Assembly (NCBI GenBank): GCA_028874215.1
Contig: JAPPLF010000003.1
Location: forward strand, 143,580 to 207,579
From: Acidobacteriota bacterium
GTDB taxonomy: Bacteria; Acidobacteriota; UBA6911; RPQK01; JAJDTT01
Direction: 5' to 3'
Length of the DNA: 64,000 nt
Every line of letters begins with the position of its first letter. The first letter of the stretch is position 1. The translations under genes and the position numbers were made by a program. Shown here in pieces: positions 62,807 to 64,000 of this stretch. The notes beneath the pieces were generated by a model. The model saw only the letters and a list, made by a program, of their open reading frames with translations, searched no databases and was not told the origin of the DNA.

Positions 62807-63397
62807 TATCCTTTCCGGCCCTTCCGTGATTTCCTTGCATTTGCCCTTCTCGATCTCCCAGCATTGACGGAACCTTTCTGAACGGTCCGAGCTGAAACGC
62901 GCCTCGTATGACAGCACAGAGCTGATTCTCGGAACTTGGAGTTGGAAAAATTCATCAGGTGCCAAGGAATTCCTTTCGTCAACTGTGTGTCCTTCATTGA
63001 GATTCAACAGTTCGACGTTTTTCGCGTTGCCCCCTTTATTCTCGACTTTCCAATCCCACCAATTTCCAGGTAAGGCGATTCTAAGAGTAAGACGGGGAAT
63101 GGAATGCTGGTGGTCTGCGGTTACTTGCTCTTGTAACAATTCCGTCTGCTTGCCGAGTTGTTTCCGTGTAAGCGCTAGTTCCTCGCGCTGAAGGCGGAGT
63201 TCTCTGGACTGTAGAAAATACCCGTATACCAACCAACTGAAAGCCAGGGGCGTGAAGACGCCTGCGAAGAAATCTCCCAACTCGTTGAGATCGCCTCTCC
63301 TCAAGAGCACCCAAACATCGTTACTACGAAGAAAGAGTATTGCAGCGAAATAGAAAATGCTCAGGAAGATCATCACGAAAATTCCAGCATGCTTCAT
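62786..63397 (-). CDS. Two-span membrane protein with coiled coil
   Basis: 203 residues; GGGAAAATGA before the ATG. Two transmembrane helices (IFVMIFLSIFYFAAILFL; FFAGVFTPLAFSWLVYGYFL) are followed by a coiled coil (SRELRLQREELALTRKQLGKQTELLQEQV) and a beta-rich C-terminal domain. Similar small anchored proteins occur in phage-related and defence loci; function unknown. First gene of the minus-strand series running to AbiV. Confidence 0.65.
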   Translation of the reverse strand: MKHAGIFVMIFLSIFYFAAILFLRSNDVWVLLRRGDLNELGDFFAGVFTPLAFSWLVYGYFLQSRELRLQREELALTRKQLGKQTELLQEQVTADHQHSIPRLTLRIALPGNWWDWKVENKGGNAKNVELLNLNEGHTVDERNSLAPDEFFQLQVPRISSVLSYEARFSSDRSERFRQCWEIEKGKCKEITEGPERINDGREG

Positions 63398-63584
63398 TCA
63401 TTTTCCCTAATGGTAGTCATTTCCCAAACAGCGAAGCGGGAGGGCTTACACTTGCGCCAGAGTCGTCCTCGATCATAGCTTTCTGACGGCCCCAAGCGGT
63501 CGGGATCGGCCCCTGCGGCCGATTTGAGTAGAATTCCCGGAATTTCCGAAAATTCAAGTCCCGTAGACGGCCTATGTTGGCAAA

Positions 63585-63596
63585 GTGACAGTTCCC
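63585..63596 (+). repeat. Dispersed repeat, copy 14 (variant)
   Basis: GTGACAGTTCCC in CAAAGTGACAGTTCCCTCGC. Confidence 0.5.
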
Positions 63597-63627
63597 TCGC
63601 CTGCGCTCGCTACTGGTGAAGCCGAAA

Positions 63628-63641
63628 GTGACTATCCCCTT
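63628..63641 (+). repeat. Dispersed repeat, copy 15 (variant)
   Basis: GTGACTATCCCCTT, one substitution from the core; bounds a methyltransferase fragment on its left. Confidence 0.6.
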
Positions 63642-63649
63642 CCCATCCC

Positions 63650-63786
63650 CGCTTGGGGTGTCGGACACTGGGCTCGTTTCCGGCGACCCCTGTTCGGTGG
63701 GAGCGGCGATGCCACCGGCCACGTAGGCTGCAGGGTGGAGGCTGTCCCGGGCCTTGAGGGTATTCTCGGCGGCCTCTCGGGGGAAG
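63650..63786 (-). pseudogene. Internal fragment of a homocysteine S-methyltransferase gene
   Basis: The minus strand reads AENTLKARDSLHPAAYVAGG and IAAPTEQGSPETSPVSDTP, closely matching the segment AENALKARDKLNPAAYVAGG ... SSPVADTR of the pseudogene at 58200. Repeat cores sit at both edges (63628, 63791), and no other part of the gene is present. Confidence 0.75.
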
Positions 63787-63790
63787 AAAG

Positions 63791-63802
63791 GTGACTGTCC
63801 CC
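63791..63802 (+). repeat. Dispersed repeat, copy 16
   Basis: GTGACTGTCCCC in AAAGGTGACTGTCCCCTGCT; bounds the methyltransferase fragment on its right. Confidence 0.75.
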
Positions 63803-63826
63803 TGCTCAGATCCTGTTCCTGCCAAG

Positions 63827-64000
63827 CTATGATGTGCCGCCACCTTGTTTGGGCGGTGGGAACTTAGCCTCTGCAAACTTCTGCAGCGCCTTCGGTGCGA
63901 AGGCTGCGATTAGGAATAGAGCAGTGAGGTACAAGCCGTTTACATCATTCGCTTTGTCATGAAGCAGCGTAATTAACCCGAATGTGATCGCCGCAATGAG
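63827..64000 (-). CDS. C-terminal end of a small membrane protein, cut by the window edge
   Basis: Fifty-seven residues ending in TAG at 63827. Two hydrophobic stretches (LIAAITFGLITLL and LYLTALFLIAAFAPKAL) precede a polar tail (KFPPPKQGGGTS). The start lies beyond the right edge. Not recognised; probably a phage- or plasmid-type small membrane protein. Confidence 0.6.
   Translation of the reverse strand, partial: LIAAITFGLITLLHDKANDVNGLYLTALFLIAAFAPKALQKFAEAKFPPPKQGGGTS

Overview
The window reads as chromosomal DNA of an Acidobacteriota bacterium, most likely near Solibacter/Bryobacter. The case rests on high GC, a C-terminal domain resembling the Solibacter-associated TIGR03435 family (9396-10625), an Oar-like TonB-dependent receptor with a carboxypeptidase-regulatory domain, and many secreted catabolic proteins of the DUF1549/DUF1553/DUF1501, sialidase and five-bladed-propeller types that Acidobacteria share with Planctomycetes. 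Heptose genes (rfaE2-hldD) show a Gram-negative envelope. This placement is inference from gene content.

Layout. 1-9307: a secreted cytochrome c / sugar-dehydrogenase-like pair (the cytochrome frame is broken by a TAA), a Tat-exported sialidase, ADP-heptose genes, and a PIG-L deacetylase / two amidohydrolases / MFS cluster. 9396-12630: a four-gene minus-strand unit of ECF sigma factor, membrane anti-sigma-like protein, secretin-like protein and TlpA-type thioredoxin lipoprotein. 12640-19660: an accessory island with a toxin-antitoxin relic, two tandem 620-residue paralogues with XPB/Ssl2-N-like ends, and an AAA+ ATPase fused to a PD-(D/E)XK nuclease. 19662-31163: a DoeA/creatinase-like hydrolase convergent with an M20 deacetylase-aminotransferase-propeller/cupin operon, two secreted five-bladed-propeller proteins, ilvD, and a tandem pair of tiny membrane proteins with duplicated leaders. 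31411-50128: a TonB receptor, an enolase-superfamily enzyme, another propeller protein, an LD-carboxypeptidase beside a vanX-like fragment, sialidases, a PSCyt/DUF1501 pair, a large diheme dehydrogenase-like lipoprotein and a secreted esterase. 50130-64000: a second, more decayed island with an ATPase + DUF4276 (TOPRIM-like) pair, toxin-antitoxin relics, transposase fragments, three odd tRNA-like genes, a broken homocysteine methyltransferase, AbiV, a Schlafen/AlbA_2 protein and several membrane proteins.

Two repeat families stand out. A dispersed core, GTGACTGTCCCC (or its complement), occurs about 16 times, only in the two islands and at gene-fragment edges. It repeatedly marks the point where a recognisable gene stops. 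A second family of short perfect hairpins with TCCT-like loops sits just after stop codons in the catabolic half.

Best candidates for undescribed biology: the two-gene ATPase/TOPRIM-like system (50687-52408), the tandem XPB-N-like pair plus ATPase-nuclease (13509-18996), the class II tRNA with a UAU anticodon and G73, and the repeat-bounded gene fragments with their pattern of intact antitoxins beside broken toxins.
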